A stretch of DNA of 18,046 nt from DATBFG01 sp036558645 (GTDB lineage Bacteria; Acidobacteriota; Terriglobia; Terriglobales; Acidobacteriaceae): assembly GCA_036558645.1 (NCBI GenBank), contig DATBFG010000075.1:1-18046 (forward strand), given 5' to 3'. The position numbers and the translations under genes were made by a program. Below the pieces are notes generated by a model. The model made no database searches and was not told the origin of the DNA. It saw nothing but the letters and a program-made list of their open reading frames with translations. Shown here in pieces: positions 1 to 7,528 of the stretch (position 1 is the first letter of the stretch; each line of letters starts with the position of its first letter).

Positions 1-336
1 ATTGCGCACGCCCCTCGGCTCCCCTACGCGGGAGCCGAACTTGTCTTTGAAAAAATTCGCCGTCGCAACCGAGAGCTAGCTGACGACTGAAGACTCACGA
101 CTGACGACTGGAAACCAGCGGGCCCAGGGACTAACGACCACCGATCATCACTGAGTACTTTGTTTTAAAGATTTTGCCTTTAAGTCTTGTATTTGGAAGA
201 TTTTGCACGGAAAAACGCTCTACGACGCTGATTCTATTAGGGGCCTAGGGGGAGGGGTACCCCCGCCGAACGACATCGCTACTGCTCCAGACGATGAACA
301 ACTGCTCCGCACGGGGGGTGCTAGGAATTTAAGAGA
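1..336. other. Gene-free window edge with hairpin and short repeats
   Basis: I see no convincing gene here. Visible elements are a 9-bp perfect hairpin at 15-38, a tract built from the unit TGACGACTG at 81-110, and two direct copies of AAGATTTTGC at 168-177 and 197-206 (29 bp apart). The GGGGTACCCC palindrome at 254-263 lies beyond the 3' end of the RlpA-like gene and might help end its transcript, but there is no U-run. The only sizeable plus-strand open frame here (203-490) runs over the RlpA-like coding sequence and has no family features. Confidence 0.6.
15..38. terminator. GC-rich hairpin, possible terminator
   Basis: TCGGCTCCC (15-23) pairs perfectly with GGGAGCCGA (30-38) around a six-base loop. 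The plus-strand sequence just after it is only modestly T-rich. It could end a transcript entering from the left edge, or be a REP-like palindrome. The strand cannot be decided. Confidence 0.4.
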
Positions 337-1071
337 TCAATCTAGTCTCACCAAGAATATCGAACCTTCGTGGGTCTGGGTGTCTCTTGCGACTTCTTCG
401 GCACGCTTGCGGTCATCATCTAATACGCGCACGCGTACCCACCAGTCGCCAATCGGACTGCCGAAGTGGAGAACTTTGGCGGTATGGTAGCGGCGCGAAA
501 GGTGATCGGCGAGATCCAGTGCGGCACGCTCCCTTTCGAACGCTCCGATCTGGACCGCCCAGCGTCCGCCACTATCGAGCGGAGCCGGAGTTTGTAAGAC
601 ATCTACCCGAACTGTCGCAGTGCCCGGAAGCCAGACATCCAGCTTCTTCGCCGCCGCCAGCGAGAGATCGAGAATGCGTCCTTCAATAAAAGGACCGCGA
701 TCAGTGATGCGCACGAGCGCAGAATGTCCGGTCTTTACGTTCGTCACACGGACGATCGATCCCAGTGGCAGCGTACGGTGCGCTGCCGTCATGGCGTTCA
801 TGTTGTAAACCTCGCCATTCGAGCCCCGGCGATTGTGATAAGGAGGTCCGTACCAACTGGCGGTGCCGGTCTGACTATAGACAGGCTTTGCACCCGCGGG
901 AACCGAAAGCTCGTCACTGGTCTTGTCTTCGGCTTCTGAGGACTCTTCGGTTTCGGATTGGTCGACCTGGGGAGCAGATTCGGTAATAGGCGGTGGAGGT
1001 GGAACCGATACCTTCGCCTGCTTTTTTCCTCCGCAGGCGGTAAGAAAAAGAGCAACGCAAAGAAGAACGAT
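337..1071 (-). CDS. rlpA: RlpA-like lipoprotein (DPBB + SPOR), septal lytic transglycosylase family
   Basis: The 244-residue product numbered from an ATC at 1071 has a hydrophobic N-terminus ending in lipobox LTAC (Cys13), a Pro/Glu/Ser-rich linker (about 20-65), a double-psi beta-barrel RlpA domain (about 66-150) and a C-terminal SPOR domain (about 170-242). The residues matching the RlpA catalytic Glu and Asp are present: E87 in NGEVYN and D124 in TDRGPF. RlpA proteins cleave peptidoglycan strands lacking stem peptides, and SPOR domains bind such strands at division septa, so an outer-membrane or periplasmic cell-wall role is likely. No ATG, GTG or TTG lies in frame between the upstream gene's stop and the domain. 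The ATC overlaps that stop as TAATC, one base from the common TAATG junction. The open frame continues upstream to 1488, but that stretch lies antiparallel to or out of frame with the 1071-1295 gene and looks non-coding. The domain calls are secure; the start is not. Confidence 0.85.
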   Translation of the reverse strand: MVLLCVALFLTACGGKKQAKVSVPPPPPITESAPQVDQSETEESSEAEDKTSDELSVPAGAKPVYSQTGTASWYGPPYHNRRGSNGEVYNMNAMTAAHRTLPLGSIVRVTNVKTGHSALVRITDRGPFIEGRILDLSLAAAKKLDVWLPGTATVRVDVLQTPAPLDSGGRWAVQIGAFERERAALDLADHLSRRYHTAKVLHFGSPIGDWWVRVRVLDDDRKRAEEVARDTQTHEGSIFLVRLD

Positions 1072-1295
1072 TACTGCGGACGCTTGTGCTGGTCCATATA
1101 GTCGGCCATTTGCGCCAGCTTCTGCGATGCAATCCGCAGAGCCTTGGTCGAGTGCTGGCGGACGGCCGGCACTACTTCGTCGTTCAAATATTGAACGAAT
1201 TCGGCTGTTTCCTGCTCCAGGCGTTCGGCCGCGTCCGCGACCGACTTGTTGACGCGTGCGGAGGCATCCTCCACCTTGCGGTTGAAGTCCGTCAT
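1071..1295 (-). CDS. Small helical hypothetical protein upstream of rlpA
   Basis: This 74-residue protein is highly charged and predicted mostly helical, with heptad-like spacing (VADAAERLEQETAEFVQYL) and no signal peptide, membrane span or cysteine. The ATG at 1295 is preceded at normal distance by GAGGAC, a fair ribosome-binding site. Its stop (1071-1073) overlaps the proposed start of the RlpA-like gene, so the two are probably cotranscribed and translationally coupled. I do not recognise a named family. A small coiled-coil or envelope-associated helper is possible only as inference from the neighbour. Confidence 0.75.
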   Translation of the reverse strand: MTDFNRKVEDASARVNKSVADAAERLEQETAEFVQYLNDEVVPAVRQHSTKALRIASQKLAQMADYMDQHKRPQ

Positions 1296-1502
1296 GACAG
1301 TCCTCGATAGCAGCGAACGCGGAAGATTTCACGCGCCAGTTGCGGGTGCCAGGCCCGATTATTATTTCCCGCCCAGCGGGGATGGTCAAGGCAGGCGAAT
1401 CCTGTTGGTACCGGATGGAATGAACATCGGTCCGCCACGCCAGCGCCTCCCACTGGGCGCATCCGGGGACCCGTCCGTCCACTTTCACGATAAAATCCCT
1501 GC
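1296..1502. promoter_or_regulatory. Divergent intergenic region
   Basis: These 207 bases separate two divergently read genes and so should carry both promoters. A short GC hairpin (CCCGC-CCA-GCGGG) lies near 1370-1382. I could not pick out a convincing -35/-10 pair for either side. Confidence 0.35.
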
Positions 1503-1964
1503 ATGAATCGACTGGTTGCGTCGTGTTGCCTTCTTTTTTCTTTGATCGCTCTGCCAGGTTGCACCATGTGGCATGAAAAACCTGCCGTCAATTCGTGGTC
1601 GCAGGCTACGGGAGGCGAAAGCCTGGAACGCAGTCTCTGGAAGGAGATCCACGACAAGAACTGGAACGAACTGGAGCGTCACATTGGTGGCACTTACATG
1701 GCTGTCACACCTCATGGCTGCTTCGATCGCTCCGGCGCATTGCAGCGCTTCCAGCAACTGCAGCTCGATGATTACTCTCTGGGCGATTTCGAGGTTGAAC
1801 TGAACGGCAACACTCTTGTGGTCACTTATGCGTGGAGCGCGCACGGGAATTTTGCGGGACATCCGCTGACATCGCAGCCGGTTCGCATGATGTCGGTCTG
1901 GCAACAGCAGAAGACTGGATGGATGATGATCGCGCATGCCGCAAGTGAAGGCGTTCCCGAGTAA
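1503..1964 (+). CDS. Lipoprotein with NTF2-like (DUF4440/SnoaL-type) fold
   Basis: The 153-residue protein starts with a lipoprotein signal (positive N-end, hydrophobic core, lipobox ALPGC, Cys20). The mature part has the features of a small NTF2-like domain: an opening helix with 'LWKEIHDKNWNELERHIG', then 'Y' and 'G' strands, a helix ending in 'LQRFQQLQLDDYSLGDFEV', and a final strand pair ending 'RMMSVWQQQKTGWMMIAHAAS'. DUF4440 proteins end in the same manner (WrF.dG.Wkiv..H.S). Most lack a known reaction; a ligand-binding or scaffold role in the envelope is possible. The gene is monocistronic by layout, diverging from the rlpA pair and converging on the metalloprotease operon. No strong ribosome-binding site precedes ATG 1503. 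Confidence 0.8.
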   Translation: MNRLVASCCLLFSLIALPGCTMWHEKPAVNSWSQATGGESLERSLWKEIHDKNWNELERHIGGTYMAVTPHGCFDRSGALQRFQQLQLDDYSLGDFEVELNGNTLVVTYAWSAHGNFAGHPLTSQPVRMMSVWQQQKTGWMMIAHAASEGVPE

Positions 1965-1985
1965 CCTGCGCATCATCGAAGTACG

Positions 1986-2960
1986 TTAGTGCCACCGAGT
2001 CGTGAAGTTGGTCTGCACTCCACTTTGTCCGAACGCCGACGCCCAGCTCACATCGGAATCGCTCACCGGCAGATCGAGCGGCTCAGCAATTACCACATAT
2101 GTGTCGGCCGGAACCGCATTGATCGTGTAAGTCCCGTCGGTGAACGTGAGTGTCCCAATCGGCGACTTGCGAATGCTCGAAAATCCGCTGAAAGGACTTG
2201 CTGAAGTTGTAGAGTTCGTGAACACATGTGCGCCAAATACCCCACTGCCACTCATTAGAACCGTGCCACTAAGAGAACCAGTTAAGACATCCGGCGTGGA
2301 TTTCGGATACAAGGTTGAGATTCCAGCGACATCGTCGTAACTCAAGGTCACCAACAGATTGGGCGCAAAGGGAAACATGACAGCTCGCGCAACGCCGGAA
2401 TGATCGAGCCCAAAGAAGTGACCGATCTCATGCGTTGCGACAGTCTGCAGATCCTGTCCAGTACCGCCGCCAGTATCGAACTGAACAGCAGGATTGAAGG
2501 CAATGTCGGCTTTGATGATCTGGCCGGCGAACTGCGTAGTTCCACCATGAAAGTCATCCTCGCCGGCCGCATCAGCGATGGTCGAGATCGTTTCGGCCAG
2601 TGTCTCCGCACCGCCGAAAGAGACGTCGTTGCACACAAAACAGATCAGGTTGATGTCGCTCGGTGAGCTACCTTCTTGGGTTGCGGTGGAATCAGGACCG
2701 CGGCTAACCGGGAGCGAAGTGTTGGGCGCGCTCATCCACGTCGCAAACGAGTTCGTAATCACCGTCGCCACACCCGTTGCGCCCGTGATATTCGATCCGA
2801 TGCTCGGATTGATATTCCACTGAATCGGGAACGAACTCAGGCTCCAGGCGTCCGCATTGCCCGCCGTGATGAGCGGCACAAAGGAGAATCCCGGACGCGC
2901 CAGTAAGAGAGCAGCGGCGATCAGCGGCATGACGAGAATGTATGGCTTGAGCTGCCTCAT
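1986..2960 (-). CDS. Secreted matrixin-type (M10A-like) zinc metalloprotease
   Basis: The 324-residue protein has a signal peptide (about 1-26) and a metzincin core. The zinc site HExxHxxGxxH is complete (H177, E178, H181, G184, H187), followed by the Met-turn methionine M195 in 'AVMFP', as in matrixins. Upstream strands such as 'IIKADIAFN' fit the matrixin fold. After about residue 210 there is an extra C-terminal region (about 212-324) with 'GSLSGTVLMSGSGVFGAHVF' and 'DGTYTINAVPADTYVVIAEP', which looks like a carboxypeptidase-regulatory or Ig-like beta-sandwich. It would hydrolyse peptide bonds outside the cytoplasm; its substrate is unknown. Its ATG overlaps the stop of the preceding gene as ATGA (2957-2960), so translation is probably coupled, and it is the last gene of a three-gene operon. 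Confidence 0.9.
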   Translation of the reverse strand: MRQLKPYILVMPLIAAALLLARPGFSFVPLITAGNADAWSLSSFPIQWNINPSIGSNITGATGVATVITNSFATWMSAPNTSLPVSRGPDSTATQEGSSPSDINLICFVCNDVSFGGAETLAETISTIADAAGEDDFHGGTTQFAGQIIKADIAFNPAVQFDTGGGTGQDLQTVATHEIGHFFGLDHSGVARAVMFPFAPNLLVTLSYDDVAGISTLYPKSTPDVLTGSLSGTVLMSGSGVFGAHVFTNSTTSASPFSGFSSIRKSPIGTLTFTDGTYTINAVPADTYVVIAEPLDLPVSDSDVSWASAFGQSGVQTNFTTRWH

Positions 2961-3499
2961 TGTCCGGCCGCCTTTCGGACGCGCGACTCCAGATCCTCAA
3001 GCTTCATACGGCTACCTTGGTAAAGTGCAGTCTGGTGCGATGAAGGATCAAAGGATGTGACCCCAGTGACCCCGTTGCTCACAGTTGAAGCTCCAGTGGA
3101 GTCTTGAGAAACCAGGAAGTTTCCTTGCATCAGGCCAGTGACCTCGTAGGTTGAATCAGCATTCTCGCTCGGCCGTAGAAAAAGCACGGCTTGCTCTCCC
3201 ATACGCCAGTGGCGGACGCCAGCGACGCGCTGTGTATATCCCTCGGCGGAACCTCCGATCTGCCTGACCACAACGACACCGAGCGCTCGGCCCTTGAGCG
3301 AGCGCTGCACTTGAAAGCGCGTGTACGTATAAATATGCGAGTGCTGCGGATTCCACTGCGACCACGCTGATAGTGCACGTGCCTCGACGACCTGACTCGA
3401 CTCAGAGGTCAGGCGTTCGATGGAAACCGGAATAATCGTGGTGGCTGAAACCAGGCAGGCGCACGCGAACACATAGAAGAGAGTGATTCGTTGTTTCAC
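2957..3499 (-). CDS. Secreted hypothetical protein coupled to matrixin
   Basis: The 180-residue protein has an N-terminal signal peptide (about 1-19, ending near VSA). The mature part contains 'QVVEARALSAWSQW', 'IYTYTRFQVQRSLKG' and 'VVVRQIGGSAEG', then 'WRMGEQAVLFLRPS', a mostly beta pattern. I recall this pattern from other acidobacterial secreted proteins beside matrixins, but I cannot attach a family name. It starts with GTG at 3499, sharing one base with the upstream stop (TAGTG), and its own stop overlaps the metalloprotease start (ATGA). This tight packing suggests the products are made in fixed proportion. It might be an inhibitor, chaperone or partner of the protease; that is inference from position only. 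Confidence 0.8.
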   Translation of the reverse strand: MKQRITLFYVFACACLVSATTIIPVSIERLTSESSQVVEARALSAWSQWNPQHSHIYTYTRFQVQRSLKGRALGVVVVRQIGGSAEGYTQRVAGVRHWRMGEQAVLFLRPSENADSTYEVTGLMQGNFLVSQDSTGASTVSNGVTGVTSFDPSSHQTALYQGSRMKLEDLESRVRKAAGQ

Positions 3500-4017
3500 T
3501 AGATGATTTCCAGTCCGCCACTGAACGTGGTCACGTCGTTATTGCTGTTTTGCAGGATCACCGTGCGGGCACCAAGAGCGGCATTTCCGTCAACGGCCGC
3601 CGTGAACGAAACTCCTGGAGTGTTATCGGTAGCGGTAATGCTCTGAATGTTGCTGATGGCGACATCAGCAGGTCCGGTAAGGCTGACCTGCATGCTTCCG
3701 GACAGCCCTGGGCCGAACAGAAGCACCGTCTGCGTGCTTCCTCGGGAGATTGTTGTGCCTGTATTGGCAGCACTGGTGCCAAGTCCAATAGTAGTAGCGT
3801 TTGGCGCTGGACTTGAAACTGGCGATACTGCTGTGATGGCGACACCAGCGGTATCCAATCCGGCCGTGACATCGACCGGAATCGCGGCGTTTAGCGTGCC
3901 GCCGCCACCTCCTCCGACCATGCCGCCACCGCCGGAGGAACTGGAACCTCCTCCACAGCCTGGGAGAAAGACAAGGAAGACCGGCAAAAGCACTGCGAGC
4001 CGCTTGGGAGATCTCAC
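3499..4017 (-). CDS. Lipoprotein with Gly-rich linker and Ig-like (IPT/TIG-type) domain
   Basis: The 172-residue protein carries a lipoprotein signal with lipobox FLPGC (Cys21), followed by a glycine/serine-rich flexible tether (about 22-42). A single beta-sandwich-like domain follows (about 80-172) with 'VLLFGPGLSGSMQVSLTGPADV' and 'DGNAALGARTVILQNSNNDVTTFSGGLEI'. The latter matches the usual ending of IPT/TIG-like domains (dAalGarTVtv...F.ggl.v). It is probably displayed on the membrane surface. Start ATG 4017 has a good ribosome-binding site (AGAGG, rest of spacing TAC). It is the first gene of the operon with the secreted protein and the metalloprotease, and its stop overlaps the next start by one base. 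Confidence 0.8.
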   Translation of the reverse strand: MRSPKRLAVLLPVFLVFLPGCGGGSSSSGGGGMVGGGGGGTLNAAIPVDVTAGLDTAGVAITAVSPVSSPAPNATTIGLGTSAANTGTTISRGSTQTVLLFGPGLSGSMQVSLTGPADVAISNIQSITATDNTPGVSFTAAVDGNAALGARTVILQNSNNDVTTFSGGLEII

Positions 4018-4064
4018 ATGTACCTCTTAGTTTGCATGGTCTGATGCCGGAGTTCCGGAACAGG

Positions 4065-4093
4065 GTTGTAACTATGCTCTCTTTGCAAATCAA
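4065..4093 (-). promoter_or_regulatory. Candidate sigma-70-type promoter for the matrixin operon
   Basis: On the minus strand TTGATT (4088-4093) and TACAAC (4065-4070) are separated by 17 bases, each matching four of six consensus positions. The start of transcription would fall about 40 bases before ATG 4017. This was found by eye only. Confidence 0.35.
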
Positions 4094-4150
4094 GGGCCTT
4101 TCAATAGTTGGACGCTTGCAAGCAACAACTTACGTTCTACAATCTTCGAT

Positions 4151-5137
4151 GTGAAGCAGGCAAGCAATCTCAGAATCAAGGCAAGCCCAAGGCAATTTTC
4201 TGACCTGCTACTTACGTGGTATGAGGGAAATCGCCGCGATCTCCCGTGGCGCCGCGATCGCGACCCATATCGGGTCTGGATCTCTGAGATCATGCTGCAG
4301 CAAACACGAGTTGCTGCTGTCATCGAGCATTACAAGAGATTTCTTCAGCGCTTTCCGACAGTGCAAAAGCTCGCATCCGCGCGCGAAGCATCGGTGCTCG
4401 CTGCCTGGAGCGGCCTCGGATACTACCGCAGAGCACGCATGATGCATGCAGCGTCAAAGCAGATTGTCCAGAAGCACGATGGTGTGTTTCCCAATCGCGC
4501 TGAGAGCCTGCAGGAAATCGCAGGTATCGGAGCTTACACAGCGGCTGCTATCGCCAGCATTTGTTTCGGAGAACCGGTTGCTGTAGTCGATGGGAATGTC
4601 GAGCGGGTGCTCTCTCGCATGGTGGGAAAACAACTGGAACGAAAAGAAGTGTGGCAACGCGCACAGTCCCTGATCGGAACTGATCGCCCGGGCGACTTCA
4701 ACCAGGCGATGATGGAACTAGGAGCAACCGTTTGTGTCCCGGGTCAGCCAAAGTGCATGTTCTGTCCGGTGTCGGAATTCTGCGCCACGCGCGGCGCGCT
4801 ACAGTCATTGGAAAAACCGGCTCGTCAAAAGAAGCAAGAGATCCGCTATTCGCTGTTTCGGAACAATGGTTCTGTACTTCTGGTGCGGCGTTCCAAAGAT
4901 GCGTCATTGATGCCCGGTATGTGGGAACTACCCGAAGCGGAGGCGCCGGATACAGCCGTAGCATTTTCGCTGCGACATTCCATCACTGTAACCGATTACA
5001 CGGTACACGTGGTTGAAGCAATAGCACCTGAAACGACATTCATTCAGCATGGACGTTGGCTTTCGCCTAAGCAAATTTCTCGCTTGCCTTTGACAGGTCT
5101 GGCTAAAAAGATTCTGCGCAAGGCCGATATGCTCTAA
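4151..5137 (+). CDS. mutY: A/G-specific adenine DNA glycosylase MutY
   Basis: MutY removes adenine mispaired with 8-oxoguanine, limiting G:C to T:A mutations in the GO repair pathway. The 328-residue protein has the full layout: an HhH-GPD domain with catalytic Glu in 'SEIMLQQT', the hairpin motif 'GIGAYTAAAIASI', catalytic Asp in 'VVDGNVERVLSR', and the [4Fe-4S] loop C-x6-C-x2-C-x5-C ('CVPGQPKCMFCPVSEFC'). A C-terminal NUDIX-like 8-oxoG recognition domain follows ('LMPGMWELPE', then 'HSITVTDY'). Length is normal for the family. The chosen start is GTG 4151, with no clear ribosome-binding site; CTG codons downstream are the only near alternatives before the domain. The gene diverges from the matrixin operon and precedes a redoxin gene by 41 bases. 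Confidence 0.97.
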   Translation: MKQASNLRIKASPRQFSDLLLTWYEGNRRDLPWRRDRDPYRVWISEIMLQQTRVAAVIEHYKRFLQRFPTVQKLASAREASVLAAWSGLGYYRRARMMHAASKQIVQKHDGVFPNRAESLQEIAGIGAYTAAAIASICFGEPVAVVDGNVERVLSRMVGKQLERKEVWQRAQSLIGTDRPGDFNQAMMELGATVCVPGQPKCMFCPVSEFCATRGALQSLEKPARQKKQEIRYSLFRNNGSVLLVRRSKDASLMPGMWELPEAEAPDTAVAFSLRHSITVTDYTVHVVEAIAPETTFIQHGRWLSPKQISRLPLTGLAKKILRKADML

Positions 5138-5178
5138 GCGCTTCTTGCGCGTACCAAGCTGTTAAGATATTTGTATCT

Positions 5179-5673
5179 ATGCCGGCACTCTCCAGCGGTA
5201 CGATAGCCCCCAATTTTAGCCTCCCCGATATGAGTGGAAAGACATTTTCTCTTCGCGATGCCCTAGCTGAAGCGCCATTGGTGCTCGCGTTCTTCAAAGT
5301 CTCTTGTCCGACATGCCAATATACGTTCCCCTTTGTCGAGCGTATCCACAAGGCATTTGGCGGAAAGTTCCGCATTCTTGGGATCTCACAAAACGACAAG
5401 AAAGATACGGCCGCATTCGTTAAGGAATACGGCGTGACCTTCCCAGTGCTCCTCGATGACACGAAGAAATATCCGGTGTCAAACGCTTATGGCCTGACGA
5501 ACGTGCCCACACTTTTCTGGGTGGCAGAAGATGGCACGATTGAACAGTCGAGCGTCGGTTGGGACAAGCAGGATATCGAGAACATCTACCGTAAGGCAGC
5601 GGAACTGGTGGAGCAGAAGGCTGCACCACTATTCCATCGCGGCGAGCACATCGAGGCGTTCCGCGCGGGTTGA
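5179..5673 (+). CDS. Thioredoxin-fold redoxin (AhpC/TSA–TlpA-like)
   Basis: The 164-residue protein fits the AhpC/TSA–Redoxin family: 'APNFSLPDMSGKTFSLRD' at the N-terminus, a redox centre C43-P-T-C46 after the strand 'LVLAFFKVS', a following helix, 'FRILGISQND' and the cis-proline motif 'NVPTLFWV'. The CPTC pair suggests a thiol-disulfide oxidoreductase or two-Cys peroxidase using both cysteines in one active site. There is no signal peptide, so it should act in the cytoplasm. The short gap after mutY suggests cotranscription, which would pair a DNA oxidative-damage repair enzyme with a thiol redox enzyme; this is inferred from spacing. Confidence 0.9.
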   Translation: MPALSSGTIAPNFSLPDMSGKTFSLRDALAEAPLVLAFFKVSCPTCQYTFPFVERIHKAFGGKFRILGISQNDKKDTAAFVKEYGVTFPVLLDDTKKYPVSNAYGLTNVPTLFWVAEDGTIEQSSVGWDKQDIENIYRKAAELVEQKAAPLFHRGEHIEAFRAG

Positions 5674-5805
5674 GGGTCGAAAAACTAGCCCGCGGTCGCG
5701 GGCACCAAGAACGACACACAGTTTCGCATGCATCTTGCCAAGTACTCCGAGAATTATCGTCATGAATGCAGGCGAAAGATTCCAGTTATTTCAGGAGTCC
5801 TCACA

Positions 5806-7473
5806 ATGAGAGGCAAAGTTGTCATCACCGCTATTCTGATACTTCTTGCAGGTATCTCCTCAGCGCAGAAACCAAGTTCGCTGGTCACGAACGAGGCGAA
5901 TCAGGCTCTGCAGCAGATTGATGCAGAACGCATCCGGGCACACGTGAAGTTTCTTGCCAGCGATTTGCTGGAGGGACGCGGGACTGGTCAACGAGGAGGT
6001 GACATTGCCGCGCAATACTTGGCGACACAATTTGCACTCAATGGACTGCAGCCGGCTGGCGACACTGGCACCTACATGCAGAAGGTACCGATGGTGGGAG
6101 TGACGCCAGATAGCGCCATGAAGTTTTCGTTCGTAACGTCAGGCAAGTCGACGGATCTCAAGGTGCTCGATCAATACGTAGCCTACGACCAAACTCAGCA
6201 ACCAAAATCAGACGTTGATGCCGATATCGTCTTCGTTGGTTACGGGATCGAGGCACCTGAATATAAGTGGGATGACTACAAAGACACCGATGTAAAAGGC
6301 AAAGTCCTGTTGATGCTGGTGAATGAGCCGCTGTCGAGCGACGTGAACTTTTTCAAGGGTAAGGCACTGACGTACTACGGTCGATGGACCTATAAATACG
6401 AAGAGGCGGCGCGCAAAGGAGCAGTCGGCGCCATTCTGATTCATGAAACAACCATGGCGAGCTATCCCTGGGACGTGGTGCGAAACTCGAATTCGGGAGA
6501 GAAATCCTATTTGAAGCTCGACGGGACTCCGAAGTTGAAGGTGGCATCATGGATCCAGCTCAAGGTAGCGAAGGATTTGTTGGCAAGTTCCGGCGTGGAC
6601 TTCAACAAGCTTTTCAATGATGCTCAGTCCACGAACTTTCATCCGGTCACGCTACCAAGCCGACTAAAAGCTCATATGGTGAGTAAACTACGTCCGTTCG
6701 AAAGCAATAATGTCCTTGCCATGGTGCCAGGCTCGGACGCTAAGTTGAAAGAAGAAGCGGTCCTTTACTCTGCGCACTATGACCACCTGGGAATTCGACC
6801 CGACATGCCGGGTGACAATATCTATAACGGGGCTAACGACAACGCCACAGGATGCGGGATATTGCTGGAGTTAGCTCGCGCCTTCAGTCAGGCTCCGCAG
6901 AAGCCGAAGAGGTCTATCGTTTTCGCCGCGGTTACCGCAGAAGAACAGCTATTGCTGGGGTCGGAATATCTGGGCAAGCATCCGCCGCTTCCGGCAGGAA
7001 AGATCACACTCAATCTGAATTTCGATGACATCCCGCCTTTGGGAACTCCGGAAGAAGTTGAGGTCTCAGGGTCGGAACGAACTACGTTTTCTCCCACGGT
7101 GCTGGCGATAGCAAATGAATTTCAGCTGACTGTACGTCCAGATTCATTTCCCCAGGCTGGGCATTACTACCGATCCGATCACTTCAGCATGGCACGGGTC
7201 GGTGTTCCTTCGTTCTCCGTAAGCGCGGGGATGAAGTACAAAGGTCACGATGCTGCTTGGGGAGCGAGACAAGCGGACGAGTACACTGCAACTCGCTATC
7301 ACCAGCCAAGCGACGAGTACCGCGATGACATGGATTTCAGTTCTGATGCCGTCATGGCGCGGTTCGGTCTCGCCCTAGGATGGGAAGCGGCCGATCAACC
7401 GGACCTCATTGGCTGGCAGAAAGGCGATGAGTTTGAGCCAGCACGCCTGAACAGCCTTGCGGGAAGTCATTGA
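5806..7473 (+). CDS. Exported M28-family zinc aminopeptidase with PA domain
   Basis: The 555-residue protein starts at ATG 5806, chosen because AGGAG lies at correct spacing and the product then opens with a clean signal peptide (about 1-21). The frame stays open to 5728, but that extension would bury the signal. A PA domain insert ('FVGYGIEAPEYKWDDYKDTD', 'GKVLLMLVNEP') precedes the M28 catalytic core. All five expected metal ligands and the general base are visible: H324 (AHYDH), D345 (GANDNATG), E379/E380 (TAEEQ), D407 (NFDD) and H499 (RYHQPSDE). M28 enzymes with this layout remove N-terminal amino acids from peptides in the periplasm or outside the cell. It likely serves peptide scavenging. 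It lies 132 bases after the redoxin gene and so probably has its own promoter. Confidence 0.95.
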   Translation: MRGKVVITAILILLAGISSAQKPSSLVTNEANQALQQIDAERIRAHVKFLASDLLEGRGTGQRGGDIAAQYLATQFALNGLQPAGDTGTYMQKVPMVGVTPDSAMKFSFVTSGKSTDLKVLDQYVAYDQTQQPKSDVDADIVFVGYGIEAPEYKWDDYKDTDVKGKVLLMLVNEPLSSDVNFFKGKALTYYGRWTYKYEEAARKGAVGAILIHETTMASYPWDVVRNSNSGEKSYLKLDGTPKLKVASWIQLKVAKDLLASSGVDFNKLFNDAQSTNFHPVTLPSRLKAHMVSKLRPFESNNVLAMVPGSDAKLKEEAVLYSAHYDHLGIRPDMPGDNIYNGANDNATGCGILLELARAFSQAPQKPKRSIVFAAVTAEEQLLLGSEYLGKHPPLPAGKITLNLNFDDIPPLGTPEEVEVSGSERTTFSPTVLAIANEFQLTVRPDSFPQAGHYYRSDHFSMARVGVPSFSVSAGMKYKGHDAAWGARQADEYTATRYHQPSDEYRDDMDFSSDAVMARFGLALGWEAADQPDLIGWQKGDEFEPARLNSLAGSH

Positions 7474-7528
7474 GGAGACAACTGCGCACGGCGAAGATCC
7501 CGGAGGTGAACAGCATTACGCTGCTCCC

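Noticed and set aside
1072..1488. N-terminal extension of the RlpA-like frame to the ATG at 1488
   Set aside because: It runs through the divergent promoter and out of frame across the 74-residue gene, is Arg/Gly-rich without domain features, and would put the lipoprotein signal in mid-chain.
5728..5805. Upstream extension of the M28 peptidase
   Set aside because: It would place 26 polar residues before the signal peptide, whereas ATG 5806 has AGGAG at proper spacing.
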